57,426 nt of DNA from an uncultured Anaerolineae bacterium (GTDB taxonomy: Bacteria; Chloroflexota; Anaerolineae; Promineifilales; Promineifilaceae), in contig CALEAD010000045.1 in NCBI GenBank assembly GCA_937943625.1, positions 1-57,426 of the forward strand, given 5' to 3'. Below are positions 51,342-57,426 of this stretch, in pieces; within the stretch, counting starts at the first letter, position 1, and every line of letters begins with the position of its first letter. A program made the translations under genes and the position numbers. The notes below the pieces were generated by a model. That model worked only from the letters and a program-made list of their open reading frames with translations, made no database searches and was not told the origin of the DNA.

Positions 51342-51550
51342 AATGCCGGGGGGTGAAACGCCGGGGCGCCGGGGGGGAAATGCCCGGGGATGAAACGCCG
51401 GGGGATGAAGTCCCCCGGCTACGAAGCGGCGCCCGGTGAACCGGGCTTGTGCGGGCGCGATGGTGGGCGTGGCGACAAGCCCCGTTGACGGGGCGCCGTT
51501 ATTTAGACGGGCGATTGATCGCCCGATGATTGATCGCCCGACGGGCATTA
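51329..51550. repeat. Palindrome array upstream of the Y1 transposase
   Basis: A G-rich tandem of GCCGGGGGGTGAAAT-like units (51329-51396) is followed by hairpins GCCGGGGGA-N5-TCCCCCGGC (51397-51419), GCCCGGTGAACCGGGC (51431-51446), GCCCCGTTGACGGGGC (51479-51494) and GGGCGATTGATCGCCC (51509-51524). The 16-bp hairpins share geometry (7-bp stem, 2-nt loop) but not sequence. Confidence 0.85.
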
Positions 51551-51587
51551 GCCGTCCACCGGGAAATGTGAAATCAAGGAGAGCATC

Positions 51588-52085
51588 ATGCCGTATTACC
51601 AATTGTTTTACCACCTGGTTTGGGCTACCAGGAACCGCGAACCTCTTTTAACCCCTGAAGTAGAGCCGATTGTCTACGATCTGTTGCGGTCTAAGGCGAT
51701 TGGCCTGGGTGCCACCGTCTTTGCTATCGGTGGTTGGGTGGAACATGTGCATATGGTCGCCTCTATTCCGCCTGTCATTGCCGTCTCCAAGTTCGTCGGT
51801 CAAATCAAGGGTGCTACCTCAACCCGTTTTAACAAAGGCGGGCATGGATCGGTGCTGTTCTGGCAAGACGAATATGCTGCGTTTACCTTCGATGGCAAGC
51901 GTCTGCCAAACTACATTGCTTACGTGGAGCGGCAAAAGGAACATCATGGCCAGAACACAACGATCCCGCTGCTGGAGCGCACCAGTGGTCAGCAGACAGG
52001 CCTGCGCATGGTCAGTGAGGAGGCGGCCGGTTATTGGGTTGAAGATGAAGCCTGGCAGCGAGAATTGATGGAGCTGGACTTATGA
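51588..52085 (+). CDS. IS200/IS605-like Y1 transposase
   Basis: A 165-residue Y1_Tnp protein. The beginning YQLFYHLVWATRNREPLLTP, the HUH motif in GGWVEHVHMVASIPP, and the catalytic Tyr region LPNYIAYVERQKEHH are intact. CAAGGAG lies before the ATG. Palindromic arrays typical of Y1-transposase targets sit upstream (51397-51550). Its stop overlaps the start of the CHAT-domain frame as ATGA. It appears full length and may be active. Confidence 0.9.
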   Translation: MPYYQLFYHLVWATRNREPLLTPEVEPIVYDLLRSKAIGLGATVFAIGGWVEHVHMVASIPPVIAVSKFVGQIKGATSTRFNKGGHGSVLFWQDEYAAFTFDGKRLPNYIAYVERQKEHHGQNTTIPLLERTSGQQTGLRMVSEEAAGYWVEDEAWQRELMELDL

Positions 52086-52931
52086 TTCCTGACACACGCA
52101 AACTTCTGGCTGGCATGCTGCTGGCCGGCATGGGTATCCTGACCGGGGAGGCGTCGCTGATTGCTACGGCCGGGGCGGTGGGGGCAAACTGGCGGGTTGG
52201 CGGGGGTGTGGGGCGCGCTGCGCGGCCGCACACCCGATCCGCCACTGCTGCGTGCCTATGCAATGGCTATTCGTCAGGCCACGGAGGCATTGGAAGCTGA
52301 ATATCGCCAGACGGTAGACGGGCGCAGTGACGGCGTGGCTTTCAGGCTAGTGGCCGCCAACCCGCTGAATTTGCCGCGCCTGCGCCTGAAGCAGGAAGCA
52401 CAGGAGGTTAGCGCGGCGCTGCGGCAGGCGCGCCTGGGGGCGCAGTTCCGCCTGGGGCAGCAATGGGCGGTGCGCAGCAACGATTTGCTGGATGCGCTGC
52501 TGCGCGAACGGCCGGTTCTCGTTCACTTTGCCGGTCATGGCAGCAGTGCCGGGGAGCTGTATCTGGAGGATCTACTGGGCCGGGGGAGGCCAGTGCCGCC
52601 AGCGGCGCTGGCAACGCTGATTGGCGCGGCGGGCAGCGTGCGCGGTGTGCTGCTGAATGCCTGCTGGACGGACGCGCTGGCGGAGGCGCTGCTGACTGTG
52701 GTGGCGTGTGTGGTGGGCGTGGAACATGCAGTGCGGGACGATACGGCCGTTGCCTTTGCCGCCGCATTTTATCGCACCCTGGCTGATGGGGAAAGCGTGG
52801 CGACAGCAGTGACGGTGGCGCAGGCGGCGGCGCTGGCGGCGACCGGTGGCGAGGTGGCGGTGAAGCTGCGTACGGCCGTTGGCGTGGATGCGACGCTCAT
52901 GCGCCTGGCTACGGACACCACCCGTGCGTAA
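52082..52931 (+). pseudogene. CHAT-domain caspase-like protease, frameshifted N-terminus
   Basis: The frame from ATG 52082 encodes MIPDTRKLLAGMLLAGMGIL and continues to about GANW near 52195. The homologous-looking sequence then moves to the next frame, continuing GVWGALRGRTPDPPLLRAYAMAI to a stop at 52931. The second frame holds a CHAT domain with the His motif VLVHFAGHGSS and the Cys motif GVLLNACWTDALAEAL, both catalytic residues in place. CHAT proteases pair with NACHT/NB-ARC/TPR proteins in conflict systems, and such an ATPase remnant lies upstream. If the frameshift is a sequencing error, the gene would be intact. Confidence 0.75.
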
Positions 52932-53006
52932 GTTCGGCTGGTTCAAATTAGCGGGGTGGCCAGATGTTGCGGCGAGATGCCCGCTCACTTTTACGGCCGT
53001 TAGTCA

Positions 53007-54062
53007 TTAGCGGTCTGCCATCTGCCGTCCGCCGTCAAAAAGCGGGCCTGTGGGGTACGTGAGCAGCAGCACTTCCAGCGCCAGGCGCGCATTGGCATTG
53101 CGCTCCAGTTGCCACAGCGCCAGATTGGTTTGCTTCAGGCTGGCCTGAATGGCGGCAGCCGGCCACTGCGCCGCCAGCCGCGCCAGCAAGGGGGCATGGT
53201 CTACGTTGCTGATGACGGCAGCACCGGCGCGCCCTGCCTGTTGCGCCTGCGCCAGCAAAGCGAGGTCGCGCCACCAGCTCAGCCAGGCGCGCAGGAGGCC
53301 GGGTAGCTGCTCTGGCTTGCGGGCCAGCTTTTCGGCCAGGTCAAAGCGGGCAGCGTAACGGCCGTGTAATGCTTCTTCTAGCTGTGCCAGCCGCTCTGCG
53401 CGCGTTTGCAAAATTGTGGCATCCTGGCTGGCACGTACCGCCCACCCCAAACGGCCGTCGGCCAGATATGCCAGCAGGTGCGCTTTTTCTTCGGGCACAT
53501 GCCAGCGCGTGGTCAGGCTTTGCGCAATCAGCTCTGTGGGCAACGGCCGTAAGCCCAGCACGCGGCAGCGCGAGGCGATGGTCGGCAGCAGGGTGTCGGC
53601 GTCGTTGGCGGTCAGCAGCAGCAGCACATTGTTTGGGGGTTCCTCCAACGTCTTTAGGAAGGCGTTGGCGGCATTCAGATTGGCGGCATCGAACTGACGC
53701 AAAATGGCAACCTTCACACGCGCCTCGTAAGCGGCCAGGCTGAGGCCCTGCTGCAAGTCGCGGATGGCGTCAATTTTCAGCGTTGGCTTGCCGCGCCCAC
53801 TTAGCTCTGGCTGCAGCAGGCGCACGTCGGGGTGGCGGTCGGCGGCAATCAGCTGGCAGGTGCGGCATTGGCCACACGGCCGTTGCCCCTTGGCCGCTTC
53901 GCAGTTCAGCGCCTGGGCAAAGGTGCGCGCCAGCGTCGTTTTGCCAATTTGCCCCGGCCCCGTAATCAAGTAGGCGTGGCCGACGCGCCCGTGCTGAATT
54001 GCTGCCTGTAGCAAGGTAACGGCCCAGTCGTGGCCGATGAGGGAGTGCCAGGTTGTCGCCAT
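53007..54062 (-). CDS. holB: DNA polymerase III delta prime subunit
   Basis: A 351-residue clamp-loader ATPase-fold subunit. LIGHDWAVTLLQAAIQHGRVGHAYLITG begins the domain, with Walker A GPGQIGKTTLA, a zinc-binding set CEAAKGQRPCGQCRTC, the sensor-like FLKTLEEPPNNVLLLLTAN, and SRC in TIASRCRVLGLRPLP. Delta prime is often ATPase-inactive, but Walker A is intact here. The start is ATG 54062, 7 nt after a TACAAT box; the in-frame extension to 54266 is intergenic. The last residues, GGRQMADR, are encoded by a dispersed repeat. Confidence 0.93.
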   Translation of the reverse strand: MATTWHSLIGHDWAVTLLQAAIQHGRVGHAYLITGPGQIGKTTLARTFAQALNCEAAKGQRPCGQCRTCQLIAADRHPDVRLLQPELSGRGKPTLKIDAIRDLQQGLSLAAYEARVKVAILRQFDAANLNAANAFLKTLEEPPNNVLLLLTANDADTLLPTIASRCRVLGLRPLPTELIAQSLTTRWHVPEEKAHLLAYLADGRLGWAVRASQDATILQTRAERLAQLEEALHGRYAARFDLAEKLARKPEQLPGLLRAWLSWWRDLALLAQAQQAGRAGAAVISNVDHAPLLARLAAQWPAAAIQASLKQTNLALWQLERNANARLALEVLLLTYPTGPLFDGGRQMADR

Positions 54063-54069
54063 AAGGGTA

Positions 54070-54075
54070 ATTGTA
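54070..54075 (-). promoter_or_regulatory. TACAAT box, leaderless-type holB promoter
   Basis: On the minus strand TACAAT ends 7 nt before the holB ATG, with no Shine-Dalgarno in between. Confidence 0.5.
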
Positions 54076-54257
54076 TTCCGTCCGGCTTGATTCGTCATAC
54101 GCGCCGCGCCGGTGCAGCGGCTGCCGGCGCTTTTACCAGGGAAAAATTGTGAACCGACGAAACCGTTGGCAGTGGGCTGCGTAAAGATATGCGGGCAACG
54201 GCCGTTTTGGTCACATCCTAGCTCAGGCGCTTTTGCACCCCTGCACGCAGATGAGTA

Positions 54258-54326
54258 ACCGGACACAGGCGTTTTTGTCCATCACCAGTGTCGTGCGATT
54301 TGGCAAAATTGCATGACAGCACCAGA
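54258..54326. repeat. REP-like element, copy B
   Basis: GGACACAGGCGTTTTTG, then GTGTCGTGCGATTTGGCAA and TTGCATGACAGCACCAGA. It aligns along its length with the element at 31801-31870, with decayed stem pairing. Confidence 0.65.
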
Positions 54327-54382
54327 TGACCGTAGACCGCAGTCGACAGTCGGCGGTCATCTTCGAAGTAGGAGGTTCAAGC
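54325..54382 (+). repeat. Dispersed repeat arm carrying the RBS of the DDN gene
   Basis: GACCGTAGACCGCAGTCGAC, then AGTCGGCGGTCATCTTCGAA and GTAGGAGG. The same module precedes the genes at 4056 and 33066. Confidence 0.65.
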
Positions 54383-54383
54383 T

Positions 54384-54974
54384 ATGGAAACGAGCACGAG
54401 CAAGCAGTTTATCCCCCTGTTGGAATCCATTCCGTATCCCTCCCACCCGGTCATGAAATGGCTGTTCAAAACCCCCCTGCTGCTATGGCGGCTGGGGCTG
54501 GGGCCGCTGGTGGGACGATTCTTCATGATCATGACCACCACCGGGCGCAAGAGCGGCTTGCCGCGCCACACGGCGATTGAGTTTCACGAGCTCGAGGGCA
54601 AGCCGACCGTGATGAGCGGCTGGGGTGAAAAGACCGACTGGTACCGCAACCTGGCCGCCAATCCGCTCGCCACCGTGCAGACCTGGCGCGGGGCGCAGTT
54701 CGTCCGCGCCCGGCGCATCGACTCAGACGAAGAGTTGCGCCGCGCCTTCGCCTGGGCGCAATCGAGCCCCACCATGCAGCGCATGATGAAACTGGCCGGC
54801 TTCGCCATGAGCGCGGAGCAATTCATCGCCGAGAAGGAACGCTTCACCCTGGTCATTTTCGAGCCGACCGACCAGCCTACGCCCTCGCCGCTGAAGGCAG
54901 ATTTGGTTTGGCTTTGGGCGGTTTTGCTGTCGATTTGTTTTCTGCTTGTTTGGTTGACAAACTTCAGGTGGTGA
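54384..54974 (+). CDS. Deazaflavin (F420)-dependent nitroreductase-family protein
   Basis: A 196-residue protein. The DDN-type split-barrel domain (about 45-165) has MTTTGRKSGLPRHTAIEF, VMSGWGEKTDWYRNLAANP and the C-terminal FTLVIFEP. Members use coenzyme F420 to reduce quinones or nitro compounds, which suggests the cell makes F420. An added C-terminal membrane helix (about 170-192, LVWLWAVLLSICFLLVWL) is unusual for the family and suggests membrane attachment. TAGGAGG precedes the ATG. It starts a run of small membrane genes. Confidence 0.88.
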   Translation: METSTSKQFIPLLESIPYPSHPVMKWLFKTPLLLWRLGLGPLVGRFFMIMTTTGRKSGLPRHTAIEFHELEGKPTVMSGWGEKTDWYRNLAANPLATVQTWRGAQFVRARRIDSDEELRRAFAWAQSSPTMQRMMKLAGFAMSAEQFIAEKERFTLVIFEPTDQPTPSPLKADLVWLWAVLLSICFLLVWLTNFRW

Positions 54975-54977
54975 ACG

Positions 54978-55742
54978 ATGGAACTTGCCTCTTTGCTTCT
55001 TACCCTGCTCCTGCTTGCGCTGCCTATCGTGCTTCTGCTTCCGCTGTATTCGATGGGAAGACGGAAAGCCAACGAACAGCTTGCTCCCATAGAGCCGTTG
55101 CTTTTTCAATGGGGGTTTCAACGCGCCTCCTGGTTTGAGCAAGCCAGAGAGCGATTTCTGTACAAAACCTCGAAGAGCGCCTACCCGATTTACATTTCCT
55201 TGAAAGACCTTCATCACGGCAAGGATGCCCAGCGGTTGCTCTCCTTCCTGGTTTTCCTGGTTGAACTACCGGTCAAAGACAACTTCTTCATTCGAGCATC
55301 GGACATGGAGAGCGAAGAAAACGACATTCTCTATGAGACGTATGTGAAGAGATTGCCTTCGGATGTGCTTGCGCCGCTCGGATTGCGAACCTTGTGCGCG
55401 CCTGCCAGCCGCTCCGATTTAGAGCGCCGCTTGCTGTCAGAGCCTGCTCAGGGAATCCTTGCCGTCCTTACTGCGCAAAAGGACCTGTTTTACATTTACG
55501 GGGACGCCGAATATGGATTTCTACAATTCGGTTTTGCCTTGCCGCGCTCTCCAGAACCGCAGCGGATTCGCCGCTGGCTGGAGGCAGCCATCGGTCTTGC
55601 TCGCATCTTGCACGACCCAACCCGCCAGGGACAGGTGAAACGCAATCAGCAATTGACATGGTTATGGCTGATATTCTTGTTTTTGTGCATTCTGCTTGTC
55701 AGCCTGTTTTTGTTCGTTCCTATCCTGGGAGGCCTAAAATGA
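54978..55742 (+). CDS. Membrane protein of unknown function
   Basis: A 254-residue protein with one N-terminal helix (about 3-27), a soluble middle of about 190 residues, and one C-terminal helix (about 228-250). The middle part contains FQWGFQRASWFEQARERFLYK and YGDAEYGFLQFGFALPRSPE. I do not recognise a family. It begins 3 nt after the DDN gene and overlaps the next gene by ATGA, so the cluster is co-translated. Confidence 0.7.
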   Translation: MELASLLLTLLLLALPIVLLLPLYSMGRRKANEQLAPIEPLLFQWGFQRASWFEQARERFLYKTSKSAYPIYISLKDLHHGKDAQRLLSFLVFLVELPVKDNFFIRASDMESEENDILYETYVKRLPSDVLAPLGLRTLCAPASRSDLERRLLSEPAQGILAVLTAQKDLFYIYGDAEYGFLQFGFALPRSPEPQRIRRWLEAAIGLARILHDPTRQGQVKRNQQLTWLWLIFLFLCILLVSLFLFVPILGGLK

Positions 55743-55948
55743 ACGGCCATCAAACGCAAAACCCGCTTCTCAATCTGCTGCAATTGGTGAAGCGATGGCT
55801 CTCTGGTTTGGCAGCGTGGTTTTCTGCCCCCAAACGTCCGCCCGAACTTGCCGAACTGGAAGCGCGCTTTACCAGAGAGGCCGATTCAGACCCGGAGAAA
55901 GTGCAAAACCGGCAATTTTCCAACACCATGCGCTCTGGACGCGGTTAA
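55739..55948 (+). CDS. Small hypothetical protein
   Basis: A 69-residue protein starting at the ATGA overlap with the preceding gene. It has an amphipathic N-terminal segment (LLNLLQLVKRWLSGLAAWF) followed by an acidic/polar tail (LAELEARFTREADSDPEKV). No family recognised. Support comes from tight translational coupling. Confidence 0.5.
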   Translation: MNGHQTQNPLLNLLQLVKRWLSGLAAWFSAPKRPPELAELEARFTREADSDPEKVQNRQFSNTMRSGRG

Positions 55949-55985
55949 AAGGTCTCTGCGCCTCCGTTATCCTTCTTCTGCCGCC

Positions 55986-56012
55986 GTAAGGCAAGTCAGA
56001 GACTTGCCTTAC
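55986..56012. repeat. Perfect 12-bp hairpin GTAAGGCAAGTC
   Basis: GTAAGGCAAGTC, loop AGA, GACTTGCCTTAC. It is followed by AGAAAGG upstream of the gene at 56028. A REP-like element, possibly an attenuating hairpin in the cluster. Confidence 0.75.
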
Positions 56013-56027
56013 AGAAAGGACTACCCA

Positions 56028-56729
56028 ATGGAAACCGTCACCCTCCTCGTCCTCTTGTTCATCCTGCTGACCTTCACCGGCCTGCTCGTTTTCTCTATCC
56101 GCGCCGGGCGCAAGACTCGGCAAGTCCAGGCGCAAATTGCCCAAACCCTGGGCGTAACGCCGCTTGAGCCGGATGAAACCCTCCTGGCGCAGATTGCCAC
56201 CGTCTATCCAACCGCAAAGGCGGCGGATAAGCCGCGCTATTCCCTGCACAACGTCAGCCGCCGTGCCCTGCCGGATGGCGAACTGTTCCTGTTCGACCTG
56301 GTGGACCGCGACACCGAAAGCGATTCGTGGCTGGAACGCCAGGCGGTAGCCATCCGCTCGAACCGTCTGCGCCTGCCGCCCTTTCAGATGTTCCCCAAAG
56401 TGGACGCCGCCAAATACGGGCTTGGTGGTCTGGCAAACGTGATTGTGGAATGGGGCGTTTCCAAAGTCGGGACGCCGGTGCAGTTCCCCGAATTCCCGGC
56501 CTTCCAGGCGCGCTACGCCGTCACCTCCAGCGACCCCGAAGCCGCGCGGCGCTTCTTCGATGAAGACAAGGCGCGCTATTTCTCCAAAACCGAATACTAC
56601 AACGTTCACGCGGGCGGCAATCTATTCACCTTTGCCGAAACCCTGCCGGGCTTCAAACCAGGCGACCCGGCGCAAATGACTCAACGCATCAACCGCGCGC
56701 TGGAAATGTACCGCCTGTTTCAGGCGTAA
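56028..56729 (+). CDS. Membrane-anchored protein of unknown function
   Basis: A 233-residue protein with one N-terminal helix (TLLVLLFILLTFTGLLVFSI) and a cytosolic domain of about 200 residues. The domain includes LGVTPLEPDETLLAQI, ELFLFDLVDRDTESDSWLERQAVAI and YNVHAGGNLFTFAETLPGF. Its topology resembles that of the gene at 54978. The start is ATG 56028; the in-frame extension upstream runs through the hairpin. No family assigned. Confidence 0.65.
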   Translation: METVTLLVLLFILLTFTGLLVFSIRAGRKTRQVQAQIAQTLGVTPLEPDETLLAQIATVYPTAKAADKPRYSLHNVSRRALPDGELFLFDLVDRDTESDSWLERQAVAIRSNRLRLPPFQMFPKVDAAKYGLGGLANVIVEWGVSKVGTPVQFPEFPAFQARYAVTSSDPEAARRFFDEDKARYFSKTEYYNVHAGGNLFTFAETLPGFKPGDPAQMTQRINRALEMYRLFQA

Positions 56730-56787
56730 TGCGGAATTTATTCCGCTTCCATGCAAAGTTGAACGGCCATACTATCAGGAAAATACC

Positions 56788-57426
56788 ATGACCGCCTCGA
56801 CATCCCCCCTCCTCCCCGTCCAGCCGACCGAGCGCATTCAGATTGTGGACATCCTGCGCGGGTTCGCCCTGTTCGGCATCCTGTTCGTCAACATGGCCAT
56901 TTTCAGCCAACCCATGCAGGCGATTGTCCTGCCGGTTGACCCCTCCCTGCCCTGGGCTGACCGCGCCGCCCTCTGGCTGATTCACGCCCTGGGAGAAGGC
57001 AAGTTCTACGCGCTCTTCTCGCTGCTCTTTGGGCTGGGGTTGTTCCTGCAAATGGAGCGCATCGAAGCGCGCGGCGGACGCTTTGTGCCGCTCTATGCCC
57101 GCCGCCTGCTCGTGCTGCTCGGTTTCGGCCTCGTCCACGCCTTCCTGATTTGGATGGGCGACATTCTCATCCTCTACGCCCTGCTTGGTTTTCTCTTGAT
57201 TCTCTTCCGCAAAGCCAAACCGCGCACGCTGCTGATTTGGGTCTTTGTGTTGATTGCCCTCCCCATCGTCTTCAACGCTGCCATTACCGGCCTGGTGACG
57301 TGGGCCAGCGCCATCCCCGAAGCCGCGCCGCAAATTGAGCAGTCGTTTGCGGAGGCTGAAGCCGGTTTCGCCGCCGACCTGGAACGCGCCGCCCAGGTGT
57401 ACGCCACTGGCAATTTCGCCGAAATC
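56788..57426 (+). CDS. DUF418 (YeiB-like) membrane protein, 3' end outside window
   Basis: At least 213 residues from ATG 56788, open to the window end. The DUF418/YeiB signature begins with RIQIVDILRGFALFGILFVNM. It continues with ALGEGKFYALFSLLFGLGLFL, YARRLLVLLGFGLVHAFLIW and GDILILYALLGFLLILFRK. Intact family members have about 380-420 residues, so roughly half is present. The function of the family is unknown. A CAGGAAAAT sequence precedes the ATG. Confidence 0.85.
   Translation, partial: MTASTSPLLPVQPTERIQIVDILRGFALFGILFVNMAIFSQPMQAIVLPVDPSLPWADRAALWLIHALGEGKFYALFSLLFGLGLFLQMERIEARGGRFVPLYARRLLVLLGFGLVHAFLIWMGDILILYALLGFLLILFRKAKPRTLLIWVFVLIALPIVFNAAITGLVTWASAIPEAAPQIEQSFAEAEAGFAADLERAAQVYATGNFAEI

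Noticed and set aside
55869..56609. 246-codon minus-strand ORF opposite the gene at 56028
   Set aside because: No start signal, antisense of a coherent membrane-anchored protein in a co-directional cluster.

Overview
The window looks like a chromosomal segment of a Chloroflexota bacterium, probably related to Anaerolineae/Caldilineae. This is inferred from gene content: a BTAD/AAA/TPR mega-regulator, a CSLREA beta-helix protein ending in YLPLILRP, a stand-alone multi-subunit Mrp operon, an F420-type (DDN) nitroreductase, PA2169-type and BCD-family proteins. The DNA is moderately GC-rich. The palindrome ACGGCCGT occurs roughly sixty times by eye. I saw no rRNA, tRNA or CRISPR array.

Layout. 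1-5100: a small DUF4190 protein and a NarL/LiaR-type two-component pair, then a scar zone. In the scar zone a MalT-type regulator is cut off next to a REP-associated Y1 transposase (RAYT), followed by hydrolase pseudogenes and an intact CPBP protease. 5100-12700: a BTAD (SARP-like) regulator. On one side is a lipoprotein gene and on the other a secreted CSLREA beta-helix gene. Each has a promoter carrying the same heptamer direct repeat, GAGGACG-N4-GAGGACG-N9-TATA(A/G)T. I consider this the most interesting regulatory system in the window. 13166-20256: a nine-gene, fully overlapping minus-strand Mrp/Mbh-like cation/proton antiporter operon with three NuoL/M/N-like subunits, without hydrogenase or quinone modules in the window. 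20800-27100: two PadR regulators with visible operator-like dyads, transporter and membrane proteins, and a PNPOx / CPBP / flavodoxin / CDP-alcohol transferase cluster, ending in a short IS relic.

27166-42236: housekeeping and stress genes: ClpP-class membrane protease, rhomboid, PyrF, RNase II-like, thiolase, Fur-family regulator, DUF2383 protein, geranylgeranyl-reductase-like flavoprotein, methyltransferase, BCD/PucC-family transporter, HtrA lipoprotein and ferritin-like protein. 42367-49092: membrane protein plus hybrid-input histidine kinase, a Clp/Hsp100-like AAA+ protein with a degenerate first ATPase site, and an MFS transporter. 49100-52931: a decayed NLR-like block (NB-ARC ATPase plus TPR, then a CHAT caspase-like protease) with palindrome arrays and an IS200/IS605-like Y1 transposase in the middle. 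53007-57426: HolB (delta prime), then a membrane-protein cluster with an F420-type nitroreductase, running off the window inside a DUF418 gene.

Three genome-scale patterns recur. One is the HIP1-like ACGGCCGT palindrome, dense in housekeeping genes and missing from 5.7-12.7 kb, 48.9-52.7 kb and 54.2-57.4 kb. The second is a family of intergenic repeats built from GACCGCAGAC / GTCGGCGGTC arms, several of which supply the ribosome-binding site of the next gene. The third is a set of leaderless-type promoters in which a TATAAT/TACAAT box ends 6-7 nt before the start codon.
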